Of a stretch of 18,338 bases of DNA, positions 1-6,430 are shown in pieces. Location of the stretch: assembly GCA_964634555.1 (NCBI GenBank), contig CAZWJJ010000015.1, positions 1 to 18,338 on the forward strand, read 5' to 3'. A program made the position numbers and the translations under genes. Under the pieces are notes generated by a model. The model searched no databases. It was not told the origin of the DNA and was given only the letters and a program-made list of their open reading frames with translations. Each line of letters starts with the position of its first letter. Position 1 is the stretch's first letter. Source of the DNA: JACQCV01 sp964634555 (lineage in GTDB: Bacteria > Patescibacteriota > Minisyncoccia > Phycocordibacterales > UBA12445).

Positions 1-1091
1 TGAGGACTCGCCAAATGTGTGGATTGGTGGTGATGCACCAATGGATTGGGAATGATTCACCACTTTTTGATATAGAAGTATGTAGTACAAAAACTCTGGT
101 AGAACTTCTTTTGAGAGTTCTCGAAACCCTACAAATCCATCGTGTATGCACGCATCAACTTTGAGTATTGATGGCAAGCCTGGGTTGCCGCTTACAGCCA
201 TAACAACCTCACCCTTCTTCATAGGGCGGCTTAATTTTGCCCCCTCTTCAGTCAAAAAGTCAGTTGTAGGGGTTACATACATTCCATCTCTGGTTACATC
301 AGAAATCATCAGTCGGGGCACTTTACCGCCATAGTAACGAGGGTCTCCTTGTGGTCTGGGAGAACTCCCTCGAACAAGTGTGCAGATAGTTTCTACCTCA
401 ACCGTATTCCACCTTGAGTCTATTTTAATTATCGGGCTGTAATTTTCCACAATAGCTTTGGCACCGTCTATAACTTTTTTGTAACTGTCTAATTCGGAAG
501 CAATCTCTTCCTGGATTGCAATGGGGGGAAGAGGGATGAGAAAATCTGCAAGGTACTTTCGTGTCACACCCTTTACGCCTATACCCTGTGCCGCCGCTGC
601 AATAACAGCAGACTTTGTTTTCAAAACATAGAAAAGATAACGAGGGTTAAGTACGTTCTGGTCTTTGATTACAAATCCAGTAAGGTCTTGATTTAGCGCA
701 TAGCTGTCGGATGTAATTGCTAATTTCCCAACAGAAACACGACTAACCAGTATCACTGTGTCCTTCGGTATAATTGCGGTACTACTTCCTTTTACCGCAC
801 TCTCATTGATTAGCTCGAATGAATTGATTTCATTATCGTTAATGTGTTTTGCCGAGAGCCATTTTATCTTTCCATTTTCCCAGTACTCTTTTTTCGCACG
901 CGAAGGTGTACCACCTCCAACCAAATCACAAACTTCACCGAGCTTAACCGAAGCCCATTCACTTTTGGTTATTTTGTTCTGCTTATACCTTTCCCCTGAA
1001 AGGTTAAAATCACCACTTTCAGCAATTTCTTTTTTTGTTTCAGACCAAGCAACTAAGCCGCCTTTTTTGAGTCGCGGATTTTTTTCCCACA
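1..1091 (-). CDS. hsdS: Type I restriction-modification specificity subunit (HsdS) module, partial, probably fused to HsdM
   Basis: Reading the minus strand in codons from 1089 down to 1 gives 363 codons with no stop, running off the window edge. Two target-recognition repeats are visible. The first begins around WASVKLGEVCDLVGGGTPSR and runs to the conserved block PLPPIAIQEEIASELD, followed by a helical spacer. The second begins at RWNTVEVETICTLVRGSSPR and is cut off after about 110 residues. HsdS recognises the bipartite DNA target and docks on HsdM and HsdR. The first visible residues (WEKNPRLKKGGLVAWSE, then FNLSGERY) look like the C-terminal tail of an HsdM rather than an HsdS start, and no start codon with a ribosome site separates them from the recognition domain. 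I therefore read HsdM-HsdS as one polypeptide broken only by the assembly gap. The frame is offset from HsdM by one base because the N run is a placeholder. Confidence 0.85.
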
Positions 1092-1101
1092 NNNNNNNNN
1101 N
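1092..1101. other. Assembly gap (10 N) inside the HsdM/HsdS gene
   Basis: Ten N bases join two sequence blocks. The HsdM frame to the right and the HsdS frame to the left are out of register by one base across this run, so its length is arbitrary. If the gene is a single reading frame, the true gap (positive or a small overlap) must be a multiple of three. Any protein read straight through the Ns, including the short tail that stops at 1040, is an artefact. Confidence 0.98.
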
Positions 1102-2308
1102 CATTCAATACTTCAACGGCGTGGGGCAAATCATTTCTATCCACTCGTTTTCGCTGGGCACCCAAATCATAGCCGTCATTCAAAACTTTAATGAAAAGTA
1201 TTTCTTTTGATTGTTTTGAAAGCTCGTTGTCGAAAAATAAAATACTGGTCTTTACCCCCGAATAGGGATTAAAGACGCCAGCGGGTAAAGACACAACCGC
1301 ATAAAGTCCATCTTCTACCAGTTGCTTGCGGAGTTGCTTATAGGCAGTCTGTGCAGTGAAAATGATTCCTTCTGGCACAATGATGCCCGCACGCCCCTTA
1401 TTGTTCAGATGTTCAGTAATGTAATCAACAAAAAGAACTTCCGAGCGATTTGCCTGCACCATAAAGCGTTTGTGTGGACGAATACCGCCCTTCGGGGTCA
1501 TAAAGGGTGGATTTGCCATCATTACGTCATAGCGTTCATCCCATTTCTCTTCACTTGTCAGTGTGTCGTATTCTTGGATTCTGGGACTTGGAAAGCCGTG
1601 AAGGTACATATTCACCAATGAGAGCTTCACCATATCGGGCGAAATGTCATAACCAGCAAGGTTACCCATTAAGCGTTTCTTTTCGTCTGGCGTGAGCCGT
1701 TTATTCTTATTCGATTTCAAAATATGTTTGTAGGCGGAAATAAGGAATCCTGCGGTACCACAAGCGGGGTCAAGAATGCTCTCATCTTTTTTAGGGTCAA
1801 CAACTTCAACAATAAAATCAATGATATGACGCGGCGTTCGGAATTGCCCAGCATCACCTTGTGAGCCGAGAATAGAAAGTAGATATTCAAAAGCATCTCC
1901 TAAATCTTCACTATGGTCATAGGAGAAGGTATTTATGTCCTTCAAAAAGAGATTAAGTGTTTCTGGGTCGCGGTATGGCAAAAAAGCATCTTTGAAAACA
2001 TCACGGAAAAGTTGCGGTAAGTGTGGGTTCTTCGACATCTTGGCAATACCTTCAATATAGAGGTTCAAGCGCTCTTGCCCGCCAAGTTTTGCATCCATCA
2101 TTTTGCCCCAGGCGTATTTTTCAAAGCCATTGGTAAAAAACGATGCCTTACCTTTAGGCAAAGATGAGGCTTGCTTATCCATATCGTCCATAAACTTGTA
2201 GATAAGTGCAGTGGTGATTTGCTCCACTTGGGCTTTCGGGTCTGGCACCTTGCCGACAAGAATGTCTCGTGCCGAATCAATTTTCTTTTTTATTTCAGTG
2301 GTCAACAT
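1102..2308 (-). CDS. hsdM: Type I restriction-modification DNA methyltransferase (HsdM)
   Basis: This is an N6-adenine DNA methyltransferase that modifies the sites chosen by HsdS and is needed for both modification and restriction. An N-terminal helical HsdM domain (about residues 10-145) precedes the methylase core. The S-adenosylmethionine motif DPACGTAGF is at 180-188 and the catalytic motif NPPF at 266-269, with GQFRTP at 155-160 just before the core. Residue 402 is the last before the assembly gap, which is short of the usual 480-530, so the tail lies in the gap and beyond it. The ATG at 2308 lies two bases after the HsdR stop codon, so the genes are co-transcribed and probably translationally coupled. 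Homologues fused to HsdS exist, and the sequence left of the gap suggests such a fusion here. Confidence 0.93.
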
Positions 2309-2310
2309 AA

Positions 2311-4479
2311 TTACATATAGGCATTAAGGGACACATAGTCCTTCACATATTCAGGGACTTTTTCCACCCATCCGTTCAGCTCATTAAGGTCAGACATTGT
2401 GAGCTTGGGATTTGTAGCAAGACGAGTGTATTCACCCTTTTCGATAATGTCGCGAATCTCGTTATCAGTGATGTATGCCTTGAGATAATTTTTAATCGGC
2501 AAGACAAACTGATTTTCTGGCTTATTGATAGCAACGAACTTCTCAAACTCATCTTCCAGTAATTCGTCTTTTGATTTGAAATTGGAAATGCCACCGAAAA
2601 CTTTCTCAATAAACTCACGCAAGCTAATCCTGCGGTCAGCCTTCACCGATTTGCGCAACTTTTCGAGGCTAAAGAAATCTTCGGGCTTATCGAAAATGTT
2701 GTCCTTTACGTATTCTTCGATAGTTTCCAGGTCTCCTTCTTCGTACTTTTGCTTTATGAAAGAATCATCCTTTACAGCAGCTTCAAATCTCTCAAAAAGT
2801 TTGCGGTCAATTTTCATCCCTTCAATACCTACTGCTTTTTCAGTGAACGTTTTGAGTGGGTCAAGTTTAGTGATGCTTATTTCATCAACTTGAACTCCAT
2901 CGCCACCCTCGCTACCTGCCCCTGTTTTTGGGGGTAGTTTCAAAACTTCATCGTAGTCATACTTTTCCTCGAAGTATTCACAGTTGGCAAAGAAATCAAA
3001 GAGTTTGAACTTATCTTTAGGAGTTCTTGCTTCTTGAATCTCGCCATCTTCTTTTTCTTGGTGAGTAAATGTGTACTTACGAGTACCACGTCCTTTTATC
3101 TGAATAAAGTCCGTTGGAGAAAAAATCGGGCGCATTAAGCCGATATTCAAAATGTCTTGGCAGTCATAGCCAGTAGTCATCATTCCTACGGTCACACAAA
3201 CACGTGTCTTGCTTGAGCGGTAACCATCCAAAAACTTTGTATGCCCATTGAGATTGTTATTGGCAAAACTTATCGTGAACTCTTGGGCGTTTGAGATGTT
3301 TGAAGTAATCTGTACGGCAAAATCAGAATTGTATTTGCCTGGGTAAAGCTGGTCGGCAAACTGATTTAGGATTTGGGTAACTTTGGACGCGTGTCTCTGG
3401 CTTACGCAGAAAACAATGCCCTTACCAATCTCTCCAGTGATAGGGTCTTTTAGTGCGTTCTCCAAAAAGGTTTTGCAGAAAATCTGGTTGGTTTTGTCGG
3501 AGAAGAACTTACGCTCAAAGTCAGTATGAAAGAAGGTCTGTTCTTCCTCTTTGTCATTTTCGTCCTCTACCATCATTGCGTACCCCTTTTCTGATAGAAG
3601 TTCGGTAGTAACTTCAGTTCGTGCATCTGCCACAACAGGATTTACCAGATAATTATCTTTAACGCCATCAAGAAGTGTGTATCGGAATGTGGGCTCACCA
3701 GATTCACAGCCAAAAGTCTTATAGGTATCAAAAAGCTGGCGACGCTCCCAGGCTCGTGGGTCTTTTGAGTTTAACTTTAAGGGGTCAATTCCCTTGAGAT
3801 AATTTCTTGGCGTCGCCGTAAGTCCGAGCTTATATCCAACAAAGTATTCAAAAACTGCACGGCTATTCCCGCCGATAGAGCGGTGTGCTTCATCTGAAAT
3901 GAGCAAGTCAAAATCAGTCGGTGAAAACAATTTCTGGTACTTGTTATTGAAAGATAGGCTTTGGACAGTGGAAACCACAATCTCTGCTTTGCGCCAGTCA
4001 CCTTTATTTTCTTTGTAGATGACTGTGGTGTAATCCTTTGAAAGCCATTTTTTGAAGTTCTTGGCTGCTTGGTCTTCCAATTCCAAACGGTCAACAAGGA
4101 ACAAAATACGCTTGGCATTTCCCGACTTCAAAAATAACTTAATAACTGCGGCAGAGACGAGAGTTTTACCTGTCCCTGTTGCCATCTCAAAAAGGTATCG
4201 GTCACTGCCTTTTGCGGCAGACTCTTGAAGAGATTTAATCGCTCGGAGCTGATACGGACGCAGAAACTTGAGTGTCTCCGCATCAATCAGATTTTGTCGT
4301 TGCGTATCATCAGACCAACGAGGGTCACTGCGATAGTCTGATTTTTGGGTTAGAACAATGTAATCATCCTCAACTTTTTCCTCTGCAAGGCGTTGAGGAT
4401 TTGGCTTGAACTGCTCAAAATGTTGAAGAGAATCTGATTTGGGAAAGTGAACTATGACGGAAGAGTTACCACGCTCCAA
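2311..4479 (-). CDS. hsdR: Type I restriction enzyme HsdR, helicase/translocase part (separated from its nuclease domain by an in-frame TGA)
   Basis: This is the motor of the type I restriction complex, an SF2 ATPase that translocates DNA before cleavage. Counting from the TTG at 4479, Walker A ATGTGKT is at 100-106, the DEAH box at 196-199 and TATP at 221-224. A motif VI-like GRGTRKY comes later, and an EcoEI-type HsdR C-terminal domain fills roughly the last 190 residues. The frame is the same as that of 4483-4824: only the TGA at 4483-4485 separates them, followed by Asp, then this TTG. The joined text NLHYF(TGA)DLERGN matches the family pattern NLHYFWDLERGN, so a Trp codon TGG has become TGA. 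TTG at 4479 is only a formal start and no ribosome site is visible. The rest of the frame is intact over 722 codons, which suggests a recent mutation, a base error, or readthrough. Full length would be about 837 residues. Confidence 0.9.
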   Translation of the reverse strand: MERGNSSVIVHFPKSDSLQHFEQFKPNPQRLAEEKVEDDYIVLTQKSDYRSDPRWSDDTQRQNLIDAETLKFLRPYQLRAIKSLQESAAKGSDRYLFEMATGTGKTLVSAAVIKLFLKSGNAKRILFLVDRLELEDQAAKNFKKWLSKDYTTVIYKENKGDWRKAEIVVSTVQSLSFNNKYQKLFSPTDFDLLISDEAHRSIGGNSRAVFEYFVGYKLGLTATPRNYLKGIDPLKLNSKDPRAWERRQLFDTYKTFGCESGEPTFRYTLLDGVKDNYLVNPVVADARTEVTTELLSEKGYAMMVEDENDKEEEQTFFHTDFERKFFSDKTNQIFCKTFLENALKDPITGEIGKGIVFCVSQRHASKVTQILNQFADQLYPGKYNSDFAVQITSNISNAQEFTISFANNNLNGHTKFLDGYRSSKTRVCVTVGMMTTGYDCQDILNIGLMRPIFSPTDFIQIKGRGTRKYTFTHQEKEDGEIQEARTPKDKFKLFDFFANCEYFEEKYDYDEVLKLPPKTGAGSEGGDGVQVDEISITKLDPLKTFTEKAVGIEGMKIDRKLFERFEAAVKDDSFIKQKYEEGDLETIEEYVKDNIFDKPEDFFSLEKLRKSVKADRRISLREFIEKVFGGISNFKSKDELLEDEFEKFVAINKPENQFVLPIKNYLKAYITDNEIRDIIEKGEYTRLATNPKLTMSDLNELNGWVEKVPEYVKDYVSLNAYM

Positions 4480-4482
4480 ATC

Positions 4483-4824
4483 TCAGAAGTAATGCAGGTT
4501 ACCGTTTGAGAGAATAACAAAACGCACATTGAGGGATTGAGCATATTTACGTGCCTGTTCTTTGCCATCAAGCGGGTCTTTGTCTTCAGATTTCGCCTCA
4601 AGTACTACGTAGGGAAAACCTTTTTCATCAAGCAATAGAAAATCAATGAAGCCATTGTTGGTTTTTTCAAAATCGTTTCCCAAACAATCAACCGCTTTTT
4701 TGGTGAGCTTTACGTTTGGTTCAAGTGAGATGTTTGCCTTGCCATTTTCGTCGTCAAAAAATCTCCAGCCAGATTTCTGAAGCAGGTCGTTTATTTTTAT
4801 TCGTGCTTTAGCTTCTTTTTGCAT
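4483..4824 (-). CDS. hsdR: Type I restriction enzyme HsdR, N-terminal nuclease domain (HSDR_N), ends at an in-frame TGA
   Basis: The 113 residues form the PD-(D/E)xK-type nuclease domain found at the N-terminus of HsdR. A glutamate-helix region is followed by GFIDFLLLDEKG and then VVLEAKSED, giving the D...ExK catalytic set (Asp in GFID, Glu and Lys in LEAK). It ends in NLHYF followed by TGA, exactly where the family continues with Trp-Asp-Leu-Glu-Arg into the helicase. The start ATG at 4824 lies inside the end of the HTH gene (17-nt overlap, 4808-4824), so translation is probably coupled to it. If the stop is real, this is a free nuclease domain with no motor, and restriction would be lost unless the two parts assemble or the stop is read through. 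Confidence 0.88.
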   Translation of the reverse strand: MQKEAKARIKINDLLQKSGWRFFDDENGKANISLEPNVKLTKKAVDCLGNDFEKTNNGFIDFLLLDEKGFPYVVLEAKSEDKDPLDGKEQARKYAQSLNVRFVILSNGNLHYF

Positions 4825-4999
4825 TGTGAGTGTTGGTGCTGCGTTTAATAAAATCCTCGATGTCTTCCATTGAGATACGCCAGGCTCCGATTTTAGTCGC
4901 TTTCAATTTTTTAGCTTTGATTGCACGATAAACAGTCCTCTCGTGGATTTGAAAGCTATCAGCAATCTCCTTTACGGTAAAAAACTTCTTTTTGGACAT
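4808..4999 (-). CDS. Small excisionase/MerR-type helix-turn-helix protein leading the restriction operon
   Basis: This is a 63-residue DNA-binding protein of the HTH_17/excisionase class. The segment FFTVKEIADSFQIHERTVYR is the helix-turn-helix, followed by the wing-like KKLKATKIGAWRI and a terminal helix (EDIEDFIKR). The ATG at 4999 is preferred over a longer frame reaching 5071: the consensus promoter at 5042-5071 lies inside that longer frame, and AAGGA sits about 10 bases before 4999. The gene overlaps HsdR by 17 nt. Position as first gene of the operon suggests a regulator of restriction expression, comparable in role but not in fold to the controller (C) proteins of some type II systems. 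This role is inference. It could also be a recombination directionality factor. Confidence 0.8.
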   Translation of the reverse strand: MSKKKFFTVKEIADSFQIHERTVYRAIKAKKLKATKIGAWRISMEDIEDFIKRSTNTHNAKRS

Positions 5000-5041
5000 A
5001 AAAAGGTAATCCTTGTGCCTTGCTATTGCACTGCATAATCC

Positions 5042-5071
5042 ATCATAGCTCGTCAGGACAGCGAATGTCAA
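5042..5071 (-). promoter_or_regulatory. Sigma70-type promoter of the restriction-modification operon
   Basis: On the minus strand TTGACA (5071-5066) is followed after 18 bases by TATGAT (5047-5042). The -35 is a perfect match and the -10 has one mismatch. It predicts a transcript starting near 5035, about 35 bases before the HTH start codon at 4999. One CAGGACA repeat lies in the spacer (5054-5060). Confidence 0.7.
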
Positions 5072-5139
5072 AATTGTTCAAAGCTCATTTTTGCAAAAAA
5101 TTATCCACAGGACACCAGTATCATTGAGATAACAGGACA
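5054..5139. repeat. Three CAGGACA repeats around the restriction-operon promoter (possible operators)
   Basis: CAGGACA occurs at 5054-5060, 5108-5114 and 5133-5139, the last two as ACAGGACA. The first sits between the -35 and -10 of the minus-strand promoter. The others lie upstream of it and upstream of the plus-strand promoter at 5154. The arrangement fits binding sites for a regulator shared by the two divergent promoters, with the small HTH protein the obvious candidate. A 7-base repeat could occur by chance. Confidence 0.35.
5101..5109 (+). promoter_or_regulatory. DnaA-box-like nonamer
   Basis: TTATCCACA matches the classic DnaA box consensus exactly. It lies directly after the AT-rich palindrome TTTTTGCAAAAA (5088-5099). 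Only one copy is present here. A weaker look-alike, AGTGGATAA, occurs at 6372-6380 in inverse orientation. One box does not make an origin. It may be chance or a regulatory site. Confidence 0.25.
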
Positions 5140-5153
5140 TAACTTGGGTGCCA

Positions 5154-5183
5154 TTGACCCACTTTTCTTGTTCAAAGTAAAAT
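5154..5183 (+). promoter_or_regulatory. Sigma70-type promoter of the candidate structured RNA
   Basis: TTGACC (5154-5159), an 18-base spacer and TAAAAT (5178-5183) give a 5/6 plus 5/6 match. The predicted start near 5190 falls just before the first stem strand of the structured segment (5192). It is divergent from the restriction-operon promoter about 80 bases away. Confidence 0.5.
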
Positions 5184-5189
5184 TAAATC

Positions 5190-5416
5190 AACAGTTACAT
5201 AGTCGTCGAGAGACAACGACGCCTATCAAGTAGCAGAAGTAACTGCCATCGTTAGTCAAAATAAAATTGTATCCAGCTACAATTTTCTACGAATAACTCG
5301 TAGCACTGATTTTGACTTGCTGGTGGTGGTCAAAGCTTCTGCTACGCACAAAGCCCGTTAGTGGCTTTGCGGGTCGCCTCAAAGCAGAAGCCCCGCCAAG
5401 CCATTAGCGGGTTTTT
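5190..5416 (+). ncRNA. Candidate structured non-coding RNA or attenuator leader with its own promoter and terminator
   Basis: About 227 nt lie between a predicted promoter and a strong terminator, with no long reading frame and heavy base-pairing potential. The stems are: CAGTTAC 5192-5198 with 5239-5245; GTCGT 5202-5206 with 5216-5220; GTAGCAGAAG 5230-5239 with 5336-5345; AGTCAAAAT 5254-5262 with 5309-5317. The last encloses two hairpins stacked with no gap, AAAATTGTA 5263-5271/5278-5286 and CTACGA 5287-5292/5298-5303, making a compact three-way junction. CTTCTGCT (5336-5343) can pair either with 5232-5239 or with an identical AGCAGAAG in the terminator loop (5383-5390), so two mutually exclusive folds exist. 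The small gene at 5420 follows directly, so this may be its regulated leader instead of a free RNA. I cannot match it to a named RNA family. Confidence 0.5.
5350..5416 (+). terminator. Strong rho-independent terminator
   Basis: CCCGTTAGTGGCTTTGCGGG (5354-5373) pairs with 5392-5411 over 20 positions, with two G-U pairs and one mismatch. The stem is followed by a run of six T (5411-5417 region). The A-rich base 5350-5353 can extend the stem into the T run. The 18-nt loop (5374-5391) contains AGCAGAAG. A smaller competing hairpin, CAAAGCC 5349-5355 with GGCTTTG 5363-5369, uses the same 5' strand. The ATG at 5420 follows almost at once. Confidence 0.75.
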
Positions 5417-5419
5417 TCT

Positions 5420-5659
5420 ATGCTCACGCTCGAACGCTGCAAAAAACTCTTGGGCAATGAAGCCAAGAATTATACGGACGAACAAATTGAAGCGATACGT
5501 GACGAGCTTTATGTTGGTGCGAATTTAGCTTTTAACCATTGGCGGAAAAGCCATTGTCTGACTTCGGGAGGTGACGGCTCACCATCTCTCGAAGTGAGCC
5601 AACGGCTCACGTCCACCCCACTCCCTACAGGAGAGCCTGCGGACGAAAAAAGCAGGTAG
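5420..5659 (+). CDS. Small hypothetical protein of the element
   Basis: Seventy-nine residues of unknown function. The first 45 look like a genuine folded helical protein (MLTLERCKKLLGNEAKNYTD, then a charged amphipathic helix ending in a Trp), a type of small protein I associate with recombinase-bearing elements. From about residue 46 the composition changes to Gly/Ser/Pro/Thr-rich, and the DNA underneath is a run of perfect hairpins (5561-5644). This suggests the tail is imposed by structured DNA or RNA rather than selected as protein. The ATG comes three bases after the T run of a terminator and no Shine-Dalgarno site is seen, so expression would need readthrough of the hairpin. Alternatively the segment is only part of a longer RNA. 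Confidence 0.5.
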   Translation: MLTLERCKKLLGNEAKNYTDEQIEAIRDELYVGANLAFNHWRKSHCLTSGGDGSPSLEVSQRLTSTPLPTGEPADEKSR

Positions 5660-5860
5660 CAAGCAAGCCAAGATAACGGATTCCTCAGTTGTACTCGGTG
5701 TCATTCTTGTTCTTTGAAAGACCTTATACGGACTGGTTCTGGGTCATAGACCAAGACTGATACCCATACAGGTACTGGTAAACAGATACCGAGGTATCGA
5801 GGACAACGGCTCGTGGGTGGTGGGGTTATGCAATGGCTAACGCCATTAAAGGTCGAACTT
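5553..5860 (+). other. Hairpin-dense segment, possible second structured RNA
   Basis: Successive stems are: ACTTCGGGAG 5561-5570 with 5586-5595, capped by GTGA/TCAC 5571-5582; GTGAGCC 5594-5600 with GGCTCAC 5604-5610; GTCC/GGAC 5611-5614/5641-5644 around CAGG-AGAG-CCTG 5628-5639; GGTC/GACC 5742-5752; GATAC-CGAG-GTATC 5785-5798; AATGGC/GCCATT 5832-5847. Again one strand has two partners. GTGAGCC can pair with GGCTCAC at 5576-5582 or 5604-5610, and GGTATC (5793-5798) can pair with GATACC at 5759-5764 or 5785-5790. The first part overlaps the C-terminal codons of the small gene at 5420. No reading frame occupies 5660-5880. The strand is assumed from the neighbouring genes. Confidence 0.4.
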
Positions 5861-5880
5861 ACTAAATCATCTTAAAAACT

Positions 5881-6120
5881 ATGAGAGACCAACACTATAA
5901 GAACAAAACGCTGCGAATTGCTGATGCTACGTGGGAGAAATTGAAAGATAAAAGACGAAAGTCAGGTATGAGCTGGAATCTCTTTATCCTTTCGTTAGTC
6001 AAAGGGAAGAAAGTTTCAACTAAAAAAACAGAATTACCAGAGGGTGTCCCGCCCAGCCCGCGCGAGGTCGAAAAGAAAACTGGCACTACCCAATCCCATT
6101 TATCACAAAAACAACTGTGA
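5881..6120 (+). CDS. Small ribbon-helix-helix-like DNA-binding protein
   Basis: Seventy-nine residues. The core KTLRIADATWEKLKDKRRKS followed by GMSWNLFILSLVKG has the layout of a ribbon-helix-helix (CopG/Arc/MobC-like) fold: a short beta strand with alternating residues, then two helices joined by a G-x-S turn. The C-terminal 30 residues are Lys/Glu/Pro-rich and probably disordered. Such proteins act as repressors or as accessory factors of plasmid transfer or partition, but no relaxase is in view. It stands alone between two hairpin-rich stretches and no ribosome site is obvious before the ATG. Function is inferred from pattern only. Confidence 0.6.
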   Translation: MRDQHYKNKTLRIADATWEKLKDKRRKSGMSWNLFILSLVKGKKVSTKKTELPEGVPPSPREVEKKTGTTQSHLSQKQL

Positions 6121-6260
6121 AGAGAGCGGGTGTCACCCCGTTAGCTCGCTGGTGCAGTTCTGTGCGGTATAGGTAATACCCGTGTCCATCTTTCCTGGAG
6201 GGAAATAGACCATTACCCGTGGATACAGACCGACTGATTACATAGTAGTCCCTAATAACA
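6121..6260 (+). other. Third hairpin-rich non-coding segment
   Basis: Stems visible are GAGC 6122-6125 with GCTC 6142-6145 around GGGT/ACCC (6126-6136), GGTAT 6164-6168 with ATACC 6174-6178, GGTAAT 6170-6175 with ATTACC 6210-6215, and TTTCC 6189-6193 with GGAAA 6199-6203. TACCCGTG occurs twice, in the 6175-6185 and 6212-6220 regions. GGTAT and GGTAAT compete for overlapping partners. The segment directly follows the stop codon of the ribbon-helix-helix gene. No reading frame covers it. The pattern resembles the two structured segments upstream, but I see no sequence match between them. Confidence 0.3.
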
Positions 6261-6262
6261 AA

Positions 6263-6423
6263 AACAGCCCCGTCGGGCTTATTGAATTAAATAGCTGTTG
6301 TATTCAATTAAAAACTCAAACTCTCTTCGTCTCTAACAATTTAATTATAGGCGAACTCAAAAGTACGGTCAAGTGGATAAACAAACTACAACAGCCCTCA
6401 TCTTATCGAATTAAACAGCTATT
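6263..6423. repeat. Imperfect direct repeats upstream of the excisionase-like gene
   Basis: The copies are 6263-6299 and 6390-6423. Each starts AACAGCCC and ends GAATTAAA(T/C)AGCT(G/A)TT, with a 3-base indel and a few changes between. The second copy ends seven bases before the ATG at 6431. The first also contains the hairpin AGCCC-CGTC-GGGCT (6266-6279) and the inverted pair ATTGAAT 6281-6287 / ATTCAAT 6302-6308. Duplicated sites before an excisionase-type gene are commonly protein-binding sites (Xis or arm sites of the integrase), which would make this an autoregulated promoter region. The sequence between the copies (6300-6389) is AT-rich and holds no gene. Confidence 0.5.
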
Positions 6424-6430
6424 AAACGTT

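Noticed and set aside
1040..1091. Short HsdM tail left of the gap (VGKKSATQKRRLSCLV)
   Set aside because: It is an artefact of the arbitrary N length. The frame one base over stays open to the window edge and matches HsdM-tail/HsdS sequence.
758..1210. Plus-strand reading frame of 150 codons across the gap
   Set aside because: It is antisense to HsdS/HsdM, passes through the N run and has no protein-like features.
4483..4485. UGA read as Trp or Gly by a recoded genetic code
   Set aside because: Other genes here end properly at TGA (7768, 14604, 15620), and Trp is encoded by TGG in the same gene.
5000..5071. N-terminal extension of the small HTH protein
   Set aside because: It would contain the promoter itself. 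The ATG at 4999 has a ribosome site and fits the family start.
6266..6279. AGCCC-CGTC-GGGCT hairpin as a terminator
   Set aside because: No T run follows on the plus strand. On the minus strand a GTTTTTG follows, but there is no gene to terminate. Kept only as part of the repeat.
5072..6430. CRISPR array or retron
   Set aside because: Repeats are palindromic and irregular with no spacer periodicity, and no Cas or reverse transcriptase gene is present.
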